Shown here one piece after another: positions 23,116 to 34,554 of a DNA stretch of 64,000 bases. The notes beneath the pieces are model-generated. The model did not search any database and was not told where the DNA came from. It was given only the letters and a program-made list of their open reading frames with translations. The DNA comes from Distichodus sexfasciatus (lineage: Eukaryota; Chordata; Actinopteri; Characiformes; Distichodontidae): assembly GCA_032718565.1 (NCBI GenBank), contig JAVGVS010000099.1, positions 866,972 to 930,971 on the forward strand, in the 5' to 3' direction. The translations under genes and the position numbers were made by a program. How positions within the stretch are numbered: position 1 is the stretch's first letter; each line of letters starts with the position of its first letter.

Positions 23116-24112
23116 AACATGGATTGGCATTATATATCTATATTTACAAGGTTGCAACATTAGATTTATGACCAAAAAATAAAATATATATATAATATAT
23201 ATGTAAATTAATAAAAATTAAAACAAATGTATTATAATAATATAATATGTAATAAAAAACTAATTATATAATATATATTATTATATTAGATACAATTGCA
23301 ACAAAAATATATCAAAAACCAGGATATTTCAAATTTTTTCTATTAATTCATATATTAAAAATTGTGAAATGTCAGTATTTAGTTAATTATTGTTATATAT
23401 TTCATAAAATGATATATATTATATTATTTATATAACATTTATATAAACATATATGTATATATAGTATTTTTAAATGGAAAGAATCAAATAATTTGGGTGA
23501 TTTTATAAGGGCATACATCTTATACGTTTTCACTAAACATTGTAGAAAAATGTAAACATTAAATGTTATTTTTTTGGTTTAGTCATTCCTGGAGAATAGA
23601 GGAGAGGACCAGTTGTACTCAACCTGCAAAAAAAAATAATTGTGCCCAAATTTGACTTAATAGGGAATTGACATAATTGTACAGTCCTAATTATTTGGGC
23701 CACATTATAATGTAGAAACACTGGCCACCTTCACAATATTCATTGAGCCTGTGGGGTTTTGCATGGTTGGACTCACACACACACACACACACACACACAA
23801 ACTTGTGTATGTGAAGGCTTAGCTGAACTATTGTGTTGCTAATGAAACTCTCCTGAACATTTATGATTATTTCAGCTCCTCGTGATGGGAAGTTAATTGA
23901 GGGAATCTTCCCCATTGCTGTTTTTAAGCTCTAATCTTCACTTCTAGTCAGACACTCACTGAGTTATTTTTTTTTCTTCTGAATTTATTTATATATTTTA
24001 TTATTTTTATTTGGTAATTGAAGCTGAAGTAATGTAATTGGAAAGATAAGAGAGTTTATGATATGGGTTATTATGTTTTTTAAGCAAACCAAAGTAGAAT
24101 TTTATCACTGGG

Positions 24113-24177
<65 letters not shown>

Positions 24178-25060
24178 TTTACATGTAATGATTAATTAAA
24201 GATAAATTATTTATATGTTGTGCTTATATGTTGTAATATTAATAGTAATTATTATAAAAATAATACATTATAATAAAAGAAAGAAATGAAAACAACAATA
24301 ATTAATATGCAATATATTGTTATAGAGAATTATTCATATCTATTATATTATTGTTTTTTTCTTTATTTTTCATTGGTTATTTTGTTTATGTATTATACTA
24401 CACATGTTAAGCCTTGAATATCATTTAATAGTTAAATTACTTCTCCTAATAACATATAAAACAAACTTTATTATTCATATGTTATTTTTATTACTCTTGG
24501 TAAGTTGTCATTTAATACATATACTATTATTAATAATTATATAACTATATAACTATATTAACTATATTTCATTGTTATTTTAGGCTGCTTTTTATAATTT
24601 ATATTTTTCTGTTAATAATATATATGAAAAAATATTTATTATTTATGTATTTTAATATTGTTATTTTATCCATTTAATACTTATTTTACTATTAATAATA
24701 TTAGATGAAAATATTTTTATATATTTGTATATTTAAAAATGTTTATTCTACATATACATTTTCTCCTGAAAAAGTTCTGTTTTGTCTAAATTAGATGTAT
24801 TTAATATTGCTGCCAAAATTTTGGTCCACTGAGTCATGTAAAATATGGATTTTCAACATACTCTCATTCAGGAAAAGTTGCACTTTTTTAAAACCAATAA
24901 GTAATTTTGACATTTTCAGTTTTCAGTTTACATGCCTTGCCAGCATGTGCATATAAATTGCAGATGCTGGACTTAACTCGAAACTTCGCGTTGTGAAGTT
25001 TGTCTAAAAACGTATGAGACCCAAAGAATACCACTTCTACTGGCTCATGAATCTACTGTT
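23116..25060. other. No gene seen; very AT-rich spacer with microsatellites
   Basis: TA-rich low-complexity DNA. It includes a (CA)n run at 23773-23799 and a (TTA)n run of about 20 units at 24116-24175. No assignable elements otherwise. Confidence 0.7.
24116..24175. repeat. (TTA)n microsatellite
   Basis: About 20 uninterrupted TTA units. Confidence 0.95.
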
Positions 25061-25179
25061 TACTATTTATTAACATTAACGTGTTTTGAATTTGTCATGG
25101 GGTGTGGAATATTTTGCTCAGCCCAAGCTGAACTTTATTTCCTCTTTTTAGCCTCTCTCACCATCACCATTGCCAAATT

Positions 25180-25680
25180 TCTCAGTGTTGCCTTTTTTGG
25201 GGGGATCCTCTTGCATTTCACGCCACATTTCGCGTCTGTCACCGGGCCTCCTCTCACGCTCGTTTGGCTCCGCTCTGCTCTGCAGCACGGCCGCTGCTGC
25301 AACGGTGGTGGCTTCGTGATGATAAGTGCCCAAGAGGGTGGGTGGGTGGGGGTGATGGGTGGTTAGAGGGGTGAGCAAAGTCACGTGTTTTTTTTTTTTT
25401 GCCTCTTGTCTTCCCCCCTCTCCCCCACCACCCTTCCTTATTCTTTCTCCCTGATGGCTCTTGGCACGCGATGCTTGAACTCCTCACCAACCGCCAACCA
25501 CCGCCTTCTGAGGGATTCGCCCAAGATCCGAAACGGCATGCGGCAGCCAATGAGAAGCCGGTTGGCCCTGGCGCTGCGTGTTGCCATGCATGGAAAGCAA
25601 AAAAAAATCGTTCGGCATGGTCTGGTCTGAAAGATTTTCTTTTGTCTGCGCCCCGCTTGTGCCACTTTTGGGGTAACGGG
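25180..25680. promoter_or_regulatory. GC-richer block with CpGs
   Basis: It holds ttcacgccacatttcgcg, gcacggccgctgctgcaacg, aaacggcatgcggcagccaa (with a CCAAT box) and ggcgctgcgtgttgcc, interrupted by a poly-T tract and TC-rich DNA. Several overlapping frames of 70-120 codons on both strands reflect low stop density in GC-richer DNA. No domain seen. Confidence 0.3.
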
Positions 25681-25858
25681 AATGTGGTCTTGAGTATGTC
25701 AAAAAGTAGGATTTTTATAGACGCTTTTATACATTTTTTAACAAATTAAGCTACATGTTTTTATGACACAGCCGACGACGGACTGGCTTTATTTTTCGCT
25801 TCACACCAGCCGTGAAGCTGTTGCCACCAACATGATCCTTCCCATAAATTTCCGTCTA

Positions 25859-26040
25859 ATCCCACTTTTTTGTTTCAAACAGGACGAAAACGAGCTAAAA
25901 GAGTGGACAGGACCCGGGTTTGGCCCACTTCTGACTGATACTAAAACTGACTCCCATTTTCGTATCAAACGGGACGAAAACGAGCAAAAAGAGTGGACAG
26001 TACTGGAAGCTTTAGACCTGGTTCTGACTGATCCTCCACC
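25859..26040 (+). repeat. 90-bp in-frame tandem duplication inside a 121-codon open frame
   Basis: Two copies of caaacaggacgaaaacgagc + aaaagagtggacag start at about 25876 and 25966, exactly 90 bp apart. The copies also share ttctgactgat. In the + frame open from 25763 to 26128 they read KQDENELKEWT and KRDENEQKEWT, 30 residues apart, and differences between copies keep the frame. No known domain, no start context, and the antisense frame is also open (96 codons), so I do not call a gene. Confidence 0.6.
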
Positions 26041-26149
26041 TCTTATGCATGCAAAAGAAATAAAAAACGATTCACCATTAAAACAGGACAAATTGATTTT
26101 CCCTTTGCTCTTTTTTCATTTTTTTTAAATACCCTTTCCCCATTACCTG

Positions 26150-26430
26150 CCTTTCGTAGCAGCCGATCGATGGGGCATCTACATAGGAAAGAAAAGCCCA
26201 CAAAAGGAGCGTCGACCCTGGCCAAGGAAGGGCGGATCCGGATGCCTTCGTGTAAAGAAATACAGAATACGTAGAGGTTAAGAAGCCACGCGTTTACAGT
26301 CAGGCTCGGTCGGTGACGGCGGCGTTGGGGTTTAATTAAAGGGCCAGAGATGCCGTTTGAAGCCGGCCAAGGGGTCGCGAGAGGAGAGAAAGGAGGGGGA
26401 GTTTTGACGGAAGAACATGTCTAGTGTTTT
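26150..26430. promoter_or_regulatory. CpG-rich patch
   Basis: Includes ggagcgtcgaccctgg, ggctcggtcggtgacggcgg and agccggccaaggggtcgcga. It could be part of the same island cluster as 25180-25680. No exon seen. Confidence 0.3.
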
Positions 26431-27269
26431 TCAAGCCTTTCTGAAATGCTTCTAGCGACGTTAGTGATGCTGTGTGATCTAGATCATTTATTTCGTCCTC
26501 CGTCTGAGATTTTCTGACTGCTTTACAGTGTATGCAATTTACCGTTTGGATATTTTCTTCATGCTAAGAAGAATACAGAGACAGAAATATGAGTCAGATC
26601 TCAAGATTTGATTTCCGACTCTATCAAGCCATATTTAACAACCTTGAATGACCAACAGTTTTGGAATCTGGAAATATCCACACTATAAACGAATTTAAAA
26701 GCTATAAAATAATTTATTTGTACCTTTTATTCATATTCTGTGTTTCACTCTTTAGGCTGTTTTAACCATGCTTCGTGTAAATCGAGAATCAGAGCCATAA
26801 GACTGCCAGGCGGAACGGAAAGAGGGGAGGGGCGGGGGGGTCAAAACGGTTAATAGGGTCACGGGGTCCCTTCGCAGTGGGAGATGGATAGATGGAAAGG
26901 AGAGAGAAATGAAAGGGCAGATAGAGGCGGCCGCCCGCGCCAAGTCCCACTTGAGGACGTGGGAGATTCCGTTTTGGTGGAATCTGATTAGAAATTTGGT
27001 TTAGGTTTATTTTTCTTTTCTGTTTGCTGATTCTATGATTATTTTTTCTCATATTGCAAGCAGTGGGTGAAACTGTTAAATCTATAAATAAACCAAAACC
27101 GTTTTTTTATGGTTATATATTTTTTGCCATCACACTGTACAAAATGATTTCATTGACTTCAATGTCAAACAATAAAGTAGGCAATTGCATGTCACTTATT
27201 AATGGCAATTGAAATGTCAAGATTAACTAAAAAATGTAAGTTGGAATTAAAGCTATGTTTAAGAGTGAA
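26431..27269. other. No gene seen; spacer with a GC patch at 26800-26960
   Basis: Mostly AT-rich. The patch near 26810-26960 is G-rich on the + strand and ends with gaggcggccgcccgcgcc. The short frames carry no domain. Confidence 0.4.
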
Positions 27270-27505
27270 TGTGTGAGTGAGCGAGTGAGTGATTATTTGT
27301 CATTGTGAACACACCACAGCACAACAAAGTGTGATCTCTGAATTTGACCCATCCGTGAAATAGCAGTGGGCAGTTGACATGGGGAGCAGTGCTTGGAGAC
27401 GGTACCTTGCTCATGAGTAGCTCAGTGGAACCTTTACCAGTTCTGGGATTTGAACCTTCTGATCACAGGGCGATCATCCTAACCGTTATGCAACCAAGTG
27501 CCCCA
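27270..27505 (-). repeat. tRNA-headed SINE family A, near full length
   Basis: Read on the - strand it starts ggggcacttggttgcataac + ggttagg (A-box region), then caaatcccag with a B-box-like end, the conserved body (ggtaccgtctccaagcac, ctgcccactgct), and ends caatgacaaataatcactc. The tRNA-like head and pol III box layout identify a SINE. The copy is diverged from 27605-27853, its tandem neighbour. Confidence 0.8.
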
Positions 27506-27604
27506 CTGATTTGAATATGCAAGCTTCAGGTTTTTACAGTGTATAAATGTTTGTAGGTAGGATGAAGTGTTTTACAGCTGTTAATTACAACATTTAATAG
27601 GTGA

Positions 27605-27853
27605 AAGCGAGTGATTATTTGACATTGTGAACACACCACAGCGCATAGTGCACCACAACAAAATGTGACCTGTGCATTTGACCCATCCGTGAAGGAGCAG
27701 TGGGCAGCTAACAAGGGCAACGCCTGTGGAGCAGTTCTTGGGGACAGTACCTTGCTCATGAGTACCTCAGTGGTAATTTTACCAGTCCTGGATTTGAAGC
27801 TGCGACCTTCTGATCATGGGCGAACACCCTACCGTTACGCCACCAACTGCCCC
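27605..27853 (-). repeat. tRNA-headed SINE family A, near full length
   Basis: On the - strand: ggggcagttggtggcgtaac + ggtagg (A box), ggtcgcagcttcaaatccag (degenerate B box), ggtactgtccccaagaactg, tcacggatgggtcaaatgc, acattttgttgtggtgcac and a caatgtcaaataatcactcg tail. It is in the same orientation as 27270-27505 and about 100 bp away. Confidence 0.85.
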
Positions 27854-28380
27854 GATATAATAAGGACTAACAATATATAAAGTCAGTCAAATGACATTAA
27901 ATTAATGCTTTGCTATGCACTTAATTATTTGATGGTCACTACAGTGAACAAGTTTTGATTTTGCTAGAAGTTTGTGGAGGGGGCGATTGAAAAATGAAAA
28001 ATTATATTGGTGGAGCTAAATGGATGGGGAATAGCATTAGTAAAGTATTATACAAATAAACTAAAACTAATATTTATTTATTGTTACCTTTTGCTAACAT
28101 TACAAACATTTTTAATGCAAAAACAATCCTGTTTTCCCCCAGTATAAAACTCAAAAACGGTAGACAAAGTGTCCTACCATTAGAACACTTAATAACGACT
28201 AACAATATATCAGGTTAATTAGTGCTGTGCTGTAATGAAAAAGATGCACCGTTTATTATTATGCGATCACCCTTGCACTGACCTTGTGTTATGATTGGCC
28301 TCGCTTTTCATTTTTGTTGCAACAGTCCTCATTGTGAATATTTGATAGAATACTTGATAGAAAGACAGCAAAAGCACAAT
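27854..28380. other. No gene seen; AT-rich spacer
   Basis: AT-rich. gactaacaatatat occurs twice (27866 and 28198), hinting at a diverged duplication. Nothing else assignable. Confidence 0.35.
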
Positions 28381-28384
28381 GAGG

Positions 28385-28765
28385 CGCTCATTGTTTAATG
28401 TCGGGGTGCTCATCAGATTCAGGTAATTTGCTTTATTAGCAGCAGCACGTAGACGGGCCTGCCAGAGGCTGCGGCTCGGTTTCCGGTGGAGGCAGACGCT
28501 TCTCTCTCGGCTCCACACGGCTAATGAAGCTTCCCACCGGCGCAGGCAGATGCTGCTGTCCCATCAGCCACACGGGATGCGGAAAACTCCTGAACGAAAG
28601 CGGCACTAACCCAGGGATGGCCTTGGAAAAGAATGTGAGAAATGAATCGATGTCTGGCATTTCCAGCAAAGTTTTTAAAAAGTTATTTCTGGCACTGCAA
28701 AAAATCTTCCAACTCACTTCAAAATGCTGGTACCACAATTCAAATGCCACGACACAAGACACAAA
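28385..28765. promoter_or_regulatory. Candidate conserved non-coding block
   Basis: Complex GC-balanced sequence: cagattcaggtaatttgc, gctttattagcagcagcacg, acacggctaatgaagcttcc. The 85-codon + frame and 108-codon - frame overlap and lack domains. The window's only tagcagcagcacgt word resembles a miRNA seed by chance, but no hairpin was found. Confidence 0.3.
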
Positions 28766-28927
28766 ATCAGTTAACGTTTAGTAGCTAAGAAAGAGGAAAA
28801 TATTTTATAAAAAATATAAAATATAAAGAAGAAATCTTTCCAAGGCCATCTGTAGAAGAGATTTTACAGTTAGTGTCGCTTCAGATTTGCAGTTTGTCGT
28901 CATCCAGGGATGCGTTTCCCAAAAGCA

Positions 28928-29372
28928 TAGTTGCTAACGTAATGCTAACTATGTTAGCAACACTATGTTAGTTGTTAATGTACACTATGTTAGTTGCTAG
29001 TTAGTTGCTAATGTACACTATGTTAGTTGTTAATATACACTATGTTAGTTGCTAGTTAGTTGCTAATATACACTATGTTAGTTGCTAATGTACACTATGT
29101 TAGTTGCTAATATACACTATGTTAGTTGCTAATGTACACTATGTTAGTTGCTAATGTACACTATGTTAGATGCTAATATACACTACGTTAGTTGTTAATA
29201 TACACTATGTTAGTTGCTAGTTAGTTGCTAATATACACTATATTAGTTGTCAATGTACACTATGTTAGATGCTAATATACACTATATTAGCTGTCAATGT
29301 ACACTATGTTAGATGCTAATGTACACTATGTTAGTTGCTAGTTAGTTGCAACTAACAATGTACAAAAATCAG
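28928..29372. repeat. Minisatellite with 22-bp and 33-bp units
   Basis: Sixteen head-to-tail copies of tacactatgttagttgctaa + t/g. Twelve units are about 22 bp. Four carry an extra 11-bp ttagttgctag insertion, giving about 33 bp. Point variants (gatgc, gtcaa, tattag) recur in several units, showing local duplication. The array begins and ends beside small gttgc/gcaac palindromes. Confidence 0.95.
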
Positions 29373-29389
29373 TGTAATGGACTAGTTTT

Positions 29390-29900
29390 CTCTGTTATCT
29401 CCACTTGGAGGTAAATGTGCCGCAATTTTAATCATGCTGCTTGGACTGGTCTCCCCTGTCTCAAGTAAAACTTAGAAATTGTAATTAAAACCAATTTACT
29501 CAACGCCCCCCAAATTCCTTTATCCTGCTTCAAACATATGCTCCCGTCTCCATCTTTTTGTTTTTTTTTCCCATTCGGGTATGGTCCGATGTTTGGGCTT
29601 TTTGGACTCCTGGAGATCGCAATGCCTATCCTGATTAAACACCATCTGGTCGGGGGGCACCCCCTGCTGGAGCTGTCCCGTGCCCGTCCCCTGCCCACCA
29701 CCACCACTGTCACCATCACATCAATTTGGCTTTCACAGGCTTGTCATTAAGGAGATGCCCCCCTCCCTCTCCCTTTCCCTGCTGCGAATAATTATCTATG
29801 AAATGGGGGCACATTAAAACCTGGGCGAGACTTTAGGGCGGGGTCTGGGTTATAGAGGAAGAACGCAGCGGGGTTTGCTGAGGTCTTGTCCTTCACATCT
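29390..29900. promoter_or_regulatory. Candidate conserved non-coding block
   Basis: It includes gaaattgtaattaaaacc, ggagatcgcaatgcctatcc + tgattaaacacc, acatcaatttggctttcac and cttgtcattaaggagatgcc. Sequence complexity is high next to the minisatellite. No open frame has a domain. Confidence 0.4.
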
Positions 29901-30412
29901 TCACGTTCTCTTTGAAATCGACTTAAGCGTCGATAGAGAGGATTGAAAACAGCTTTCCTAAGTCCCTTCTTAAGGGTGAAAGCTCAAGTAAATTGTGACA
30001 GTTTGGGGACTTGACCTACATGTTATTTGAGGTGATTTCTTTTAAAATTATTATTACCAGATTTATGGTCATTTTTATTTCTTTTGTAAATGTTCCCATT
30101 ATTGATGATATATTGTCATTTTTGTGAAAAAAATACAGCTCTCTCCAACTTGACTTTTTTTCTATTAAAGACAATTTGAAGCGATTTTATTAATTGAAGA
30201 AGCAGTCTTTGTACAGTTTTAGTTCATTTGCATTTAGAACTACAATATAAGTGTCTACCGAATTTAGAAATGACTCTGGCATATATTTTAAGTACAGTGC
30301 ATCAACACCTTCATGTACATTGATTAATACTAAATTCTGAATATTTATAAACTCTGTTTAATGAACGCTAGTGGCTTATTTTAAACACAACCAAAATGTA
30401 GCTTGTAAGACA
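29901..30412. other. No gene seen; AT-rich spacer
   Basis: AT-rich spacer without assignable repeats. Confidence 0.4.
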
Positions 30413-31154
30413 GAGACGCATGATAATATCGGAATCATATCGAAATCGGCCGATGCTTAGATTTGCCCAATATTTACAACCGATATTTTATGATGCATTT
30501 ATTGTACGTTGGAAAGGTAGCGCTTGTACCAGACATGTCCAAAGTCTGAGGTGAGATTTTATACAGCCGGCGTCTTCTGTTTTAAAATGTATGGTGTTAT
30601 TTTGTGCCAAATGACGGCGCACGCAGTGGAATGTTCGCAAGCAATATCTTGTCTTATTGAGCTTGCACTCTGACTGTGTCCTGAGCCGTGTACTACCACA
30701 CTTAATGGTATGGTAGGAAAGGTGCTCTTATCATACTTTTCTGTGCAGTAGTATGCATCTCAGGAAATAGCAGGGGTTGTAGCTTAACGGTTCTCTAGGT
30801 AGTGCATATGGAGTGTCACATGCCCTATTCGACTTGGTACACCACATAGGGTGGAAAAAGACTTTTTCTTAAAATGCTGTGCACTACGCTTGAAACGCTC
30901 CGTCCTCACACAACTCTGCTTTCACGCTCGCTTGACTTAGCACTGTGTTAGAAATGTCAGAACTATGGCGTTATTTTTGTGCCAAAATTCTAAACATGGA
31001 GTGGAACTTTGGTGAGCAAAATGTCTTGTCTTTACGCACTCACGTTTGAATATGTCTTCTTCATTTATCGTCATCGGTATTGATATTGGTAGATATGAGC
31101 TTGGAAAACATCAGATATTGGCATCGACCAATAGTTCCAATATTCCAAGCCTGC
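30413..31154. mobile_element. Degenerate DNA-transposon remnant (ataatatcggaatcat family)
   Basis: The left end is gacgcatgataatatcgg + aatcatatcg. The right end, read on the opposite strand, is caggcttggaatattgga followed by ttggtcgatgccaat, an imperfect inverted counterpart. Inside, a 70-bp phrase (tatggtgttattttgtgcc, then cagtggaatgttcg and tcttgtctta) occurs twice in direct orientation (about 30589 and 30967). No transposase frame remains. Class is uncertain; hAT-like is a guess. Confidence 0.45.
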
Positions 31155-31249
31155 AAAAATTTGCTTGACAGAATCCGATATGAGCTTTACAGAAAAGGCA
31201 TGCTCACATTCCCTGACTCAATACTCTGTCTCATAACTTCCAGTCCTGA

Positions 31250-31800
31250 AAAGGTCAGGTGTGGATTCTTCTCCTCCCTGTTTCTTCTCAACCCGGCCTT
31301 TGCTTTCTTGTCCTTTGTGCAGTGACTCCTGAGCTGCGGGCGAGCATGCGTCTCCACCTCCCCCCGCCTCAGCCCCCCTTTGTCCTTTCTTGTCCATTGC
31401 TACTCTTTCATTCCCGTCGTCCCTCGTTCTGTCATGAGGGAAAAAGAGAGAGATCAGAGTCTCCCAGCGCCTGTCCGGGTCAGAGGCCGAGTGTGTGTGT
31501 GTGTGTTTTGTGGATTTGTGTACATCTCCGAGCTTACGCCAGCGTCCCATTTTCCTCCCTTGTGTGTGTGTGTTTCTTTCTCAGTGAACCTGCGAGTGCA
31601 GACCAAGAGAGAAAGACGGATAAAAAGGATTCCTCTCCTCCTGACATTTGGTCGACACAATTTTTTTCCGAAAGGCTCAGAAACCTTACGCTGCAGTCCT
31701 CCTCCCTGATCAATACGTATCAAGTCATTACACTAAAACAGCACGCACCCACCGGACGGCCACAAGACCGCCAAGATCTACACACACACACACACACGGG
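31250..31800. other. CT-rich sequence with short TG and CA runs
   Basis: Pyrimidine-rich DNA gives open frames of up to 181 codons, interspersed with (TG)n at 31491-31507 and 31561-31573 and (CA)n at 31779-31796. The deduced proteins have skewed composition and are not supported as genes. Confidence 0.6.
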
Positions 31801-31849
31801 ATGATTGTTCGTCCCCTCCCTAATTACAGTTTAACAACCAGCCTGTGTT

Positions 31850-32060
31850 TAGACTAAATGGCTCTCCCCCCATCGCTTGCCAGTCCCTGATTATCGGCGA
31901 ATGGAAAAGATTCACTGCTTTAACTCGGGATTGCCTTCTCTCCTTGACGAGCGTCTGTCTCCCTGACAGGGCCAAAAGCACTTTTACGATGGGACGTCTC
32001 ACACCATTAGGCCTGATCGGACAGCGGAACAGTCGGCTCGGAATGCTTAGAATGGAAAAA
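31850..32060. promoter_or_regulatory. Candidate conserved non-coding element
   Basis: It holds ctgattatcggcgaatgg, attcactgctttaactcggg and acaccattaggcctgatcgg. Compact and complex, between simple repeats on one side and a TA run on the other. Confidence 0.3.
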
Positions 32061-32151
32061 ATGGAGCATCCTGGTGCAGAATGAGAGAGTTTTTTGCTGG
32101 TAAAAAACCAGCCAGTTGTTGCCTAGTGGTAGGTTATATATATATATATAT

Positions 32152-32230
32152 AAGGGATGCGCAATAATGTTGGAATCATATTAGAATTGAGCGATAGTTG
32201 CTTTTTTTAAAAGTCATATGCATCGGTCTG
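32152..32230. mobile_element. End fragment of the ataatatcggaatcat family
   Basis: gggatgcgcaataatgttgg + aatcatattagaattgagcg matches the left end of 30413-31154. It is preceded by a (TA)n run. The remainder of the element is not recognisable. Confidence 0.45.
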
Positions 32231-32399
32231 TCCCTGCAGTTAGGAAGTGCAAGTTGCTCTGCATAAGCATCTGATTAATTCAGTAACTGCATGAGCAGCA
32301 TTAAGAGCAACACCAACCAATAAGTGGCCATCTGATTCTATACCGGCACAACATCTCGCCGTTACCGCATTGGGTTTTGCAGCAGAAAGAGTATTAGCT

Positions 32400-32720
32400 A
32401 TGCATTCTGACTCACCAAACAAAACACGTCTGGTGACGGGGACGCTAGGGCGAGGAAGTGGAGGAGGGTGGGTTGGCCCCCACCCGGTGCACGAATCGAA
32501 CGGGGACGAACGCTTGGCGTAACATTGGCTGTCGCGCCGCGTCCTTGGTACCGGCGCTATGAGTCAGACAGGCAGGCGGGCAGACGGGGCCCAGCTGCCT
32601 CCGTTCACTCATCCGCCCCCTGCTTGCTGAGTGTGCCGAGTGTCCACCCTGACCCCTTCGTCTCACAGCGCACAATGCAAATCGACCCATTTCGTAACAA
32701 TAATGCGTCGCTGCTAACTT
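32400..32720. promoter_or_regulatory. CpG-rich patch
   Basis: It holds gacggggacgctagggcgag, tgtcgcgccgcgtcc and accggcgctatgagtc. A 116-codon + frame and an 81-codon - frame overlap here without domains, as expected from low stop frequency. No promoter motif is decisive. Confidence 0.3.
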
Positions 32721-32819
32721 TGGTATGGAGGACGGTGGAGGTTTTATTTATTTTTAGTTTGTCTGCTACTCACTACCGGTCAGAATTCTTAGTGGACAGG
32801 TCTGTAACATATATGTAAT

Positions 32820-33740
32820 ATGTATTATCTGTATGTATGTGTATATAGTGTTGTACCAAACGATTAGTCTTTAAATGAAGAATTTAGCGATTAAAAGACC
32901 TTCCTTAATTAATTTGAAAATTAACATAAAGCACACGAATAATAGCAAATTTGAAACTTGTGTTGTCACAAAACATTTACACAATGCTTCAACACTAAAA
33001 TTCCATGTTGAACAATTTTTATAATCAATGTCGTCCCAGCCTTTATATACAGTATATACATGCAGTATTATCAGGACACTTTTCTAATTTATTGACCATC
33101 TAAATGTCTCCTAAAGAGAGTCACTTACCTCCCCAATTCTAATGACCAGTCTGCAGTGTCAGTGTTGCTGTCTTAGTTTTAACATGAACTGATGAGTCAA
33201 ATATAGACTCAGACAGTAAGTGTCTACAAGGCAAATGACATTTCTCTCACTTCTATCCGCCAGTAGCTAACATGAGTTTGGATCGAAGCGGTAACGGATC
33301 ACGTTAAGTACTGATAATAATCTGGTTGGTTATTGAGGGGATGAATTAATGTTTTTTGTGGATCATGATGCTTTTAAAAGTTCCAGATTTTATAGCCTAA
33401 AAGGGACGTTATAGCCTAAAAGGGACGTGCTACTTAGCACATTTTTCCCCTTTTGATTTTCATTAGTCTTATGGTTTCTTCTCTCAGAGGAGTGTCCAGT
33501 TTGGGACATTTCATCTCTCGATCCCCGTCTCGCACAGCCCCCACCTCCTAACTGCTGCACTACACGTCCAGTTTAAATCATCTTTCATAGTTGTGGTTTA
33601 GGCCGAGCGTTACTCAAACTGGACGGCTTTGTGTCCCTTTAAGGACATGGACCTTCTTAAGACAACTTAAATGTCAACTAGTTGTGGACATTAACTCTAG
33701 AACTTTCAGCCCTGACAGAAAGCCGCAATGTATCTGCTAG
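32820..33740. other. No gene seen; spacer with one 19-bp perfect duplication
   Basis: AT-rich then mixed DNA. The 19-mer ttatagcctaaaagggacg is exactly repeated at 33390-33408 and 33409-33427, a recent slip or repair event. Confidence 0.6.
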
Positions 33741-33759
33741 CTTTTAACCTAATGAAGCA

Positions 33760-34250
33760 CTCTGTATCTCTCTCCCTCTGTATCTATCTCTATGTATATC
33801 TCTCGTTCTCTCTCTCTGTATATCTGTATCTGTACATCTGTCCTTGTCCGCATCTCTGTATCTCGCTTTCTGAAACTGGCTCTGTGACTATCATTGTTTC
33901 TCACTGTATCTCTGTATAGCCGTTATCTCTCACTCACGCCCTCTCCCTCTGTAACTCTCTACATCTTGCTCTCACTCTTTGTATTTATCTCTTTCTGTAT
34001 TTCTCTCATGCATCTCTCTTTTTCTTCATCTTGTTTGTATCCTTTGTATTTATTTGTATCCTTTCTATCTATCTGTCGTTCGATCTGTCTGTCTCTATCT
34101 GTCCCTTTCTGTACTTGTCTCCTTTTCTACCGCTTTCTCTATGCCACTGCTTGTCTCTGTGACTCTCTCTCTCTCTCTTTCGAGTCTGTCTCTTTCTCTC
34201 TCTGTGACTATCTTCTGTATTTCTCTTCGTCTTTCTCTGTCTTTCTCTTC
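33760..34250. repeat. Degenerate (TCTCTGTAT)n pyrimidine-rich tract
   Basis: Words such as tctctgtatctctc and tctgtatctgt repeat irregularly for almost 500 bp, leaving one strand almost purine-free apart from tgt and tat. Open frames rich in Leu and Ser on the + strand (121 and 94 codons) are by-products. Confidence 0.8.
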
Positions 34251-34554
34251 CAACATTAGCTGATCACCGTATTTATCAAACCGAAAACTCATTTTTCAAA
34301 AACCTTAAAATGGGTTGTGATTAACTTGTTTCTTCCACATTCTGACCATGTAACTTTCTAAAAGGCTTGTTTGTGTAATTTCTCTGTCGTAAAATAATTC
34401 AGTACGACCGATAGTTATTTTTTGGATTATGCAACCCTGTTTTCGCATTTCCCTTGTAATCTGGAGATAGCTGAGTTTTATTGAAGAAGAGAGGGAACAG
34501 AGGAAGGAGACAATACACTTAGTCACAAAAGCCCAAAACCTTGGCCTCCCTGAG

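Noticed and set aside
28436..28460. tagcagcagcacgt resembles a microRNA seed region
   Set aside because: No complementary arm is present within 100 bp on either side, so no precursor hairpin.
28928..29372. CRISPR-like array
   Set aside because: Repeats follow one another without unique spacers and the genome is a vertebrate's. It is a minisatellite.
31218..31804. Overlapping frames of 89-181 codons
   Set aside because: CT-rich DNA with TG and CA runs explains the missing stops.
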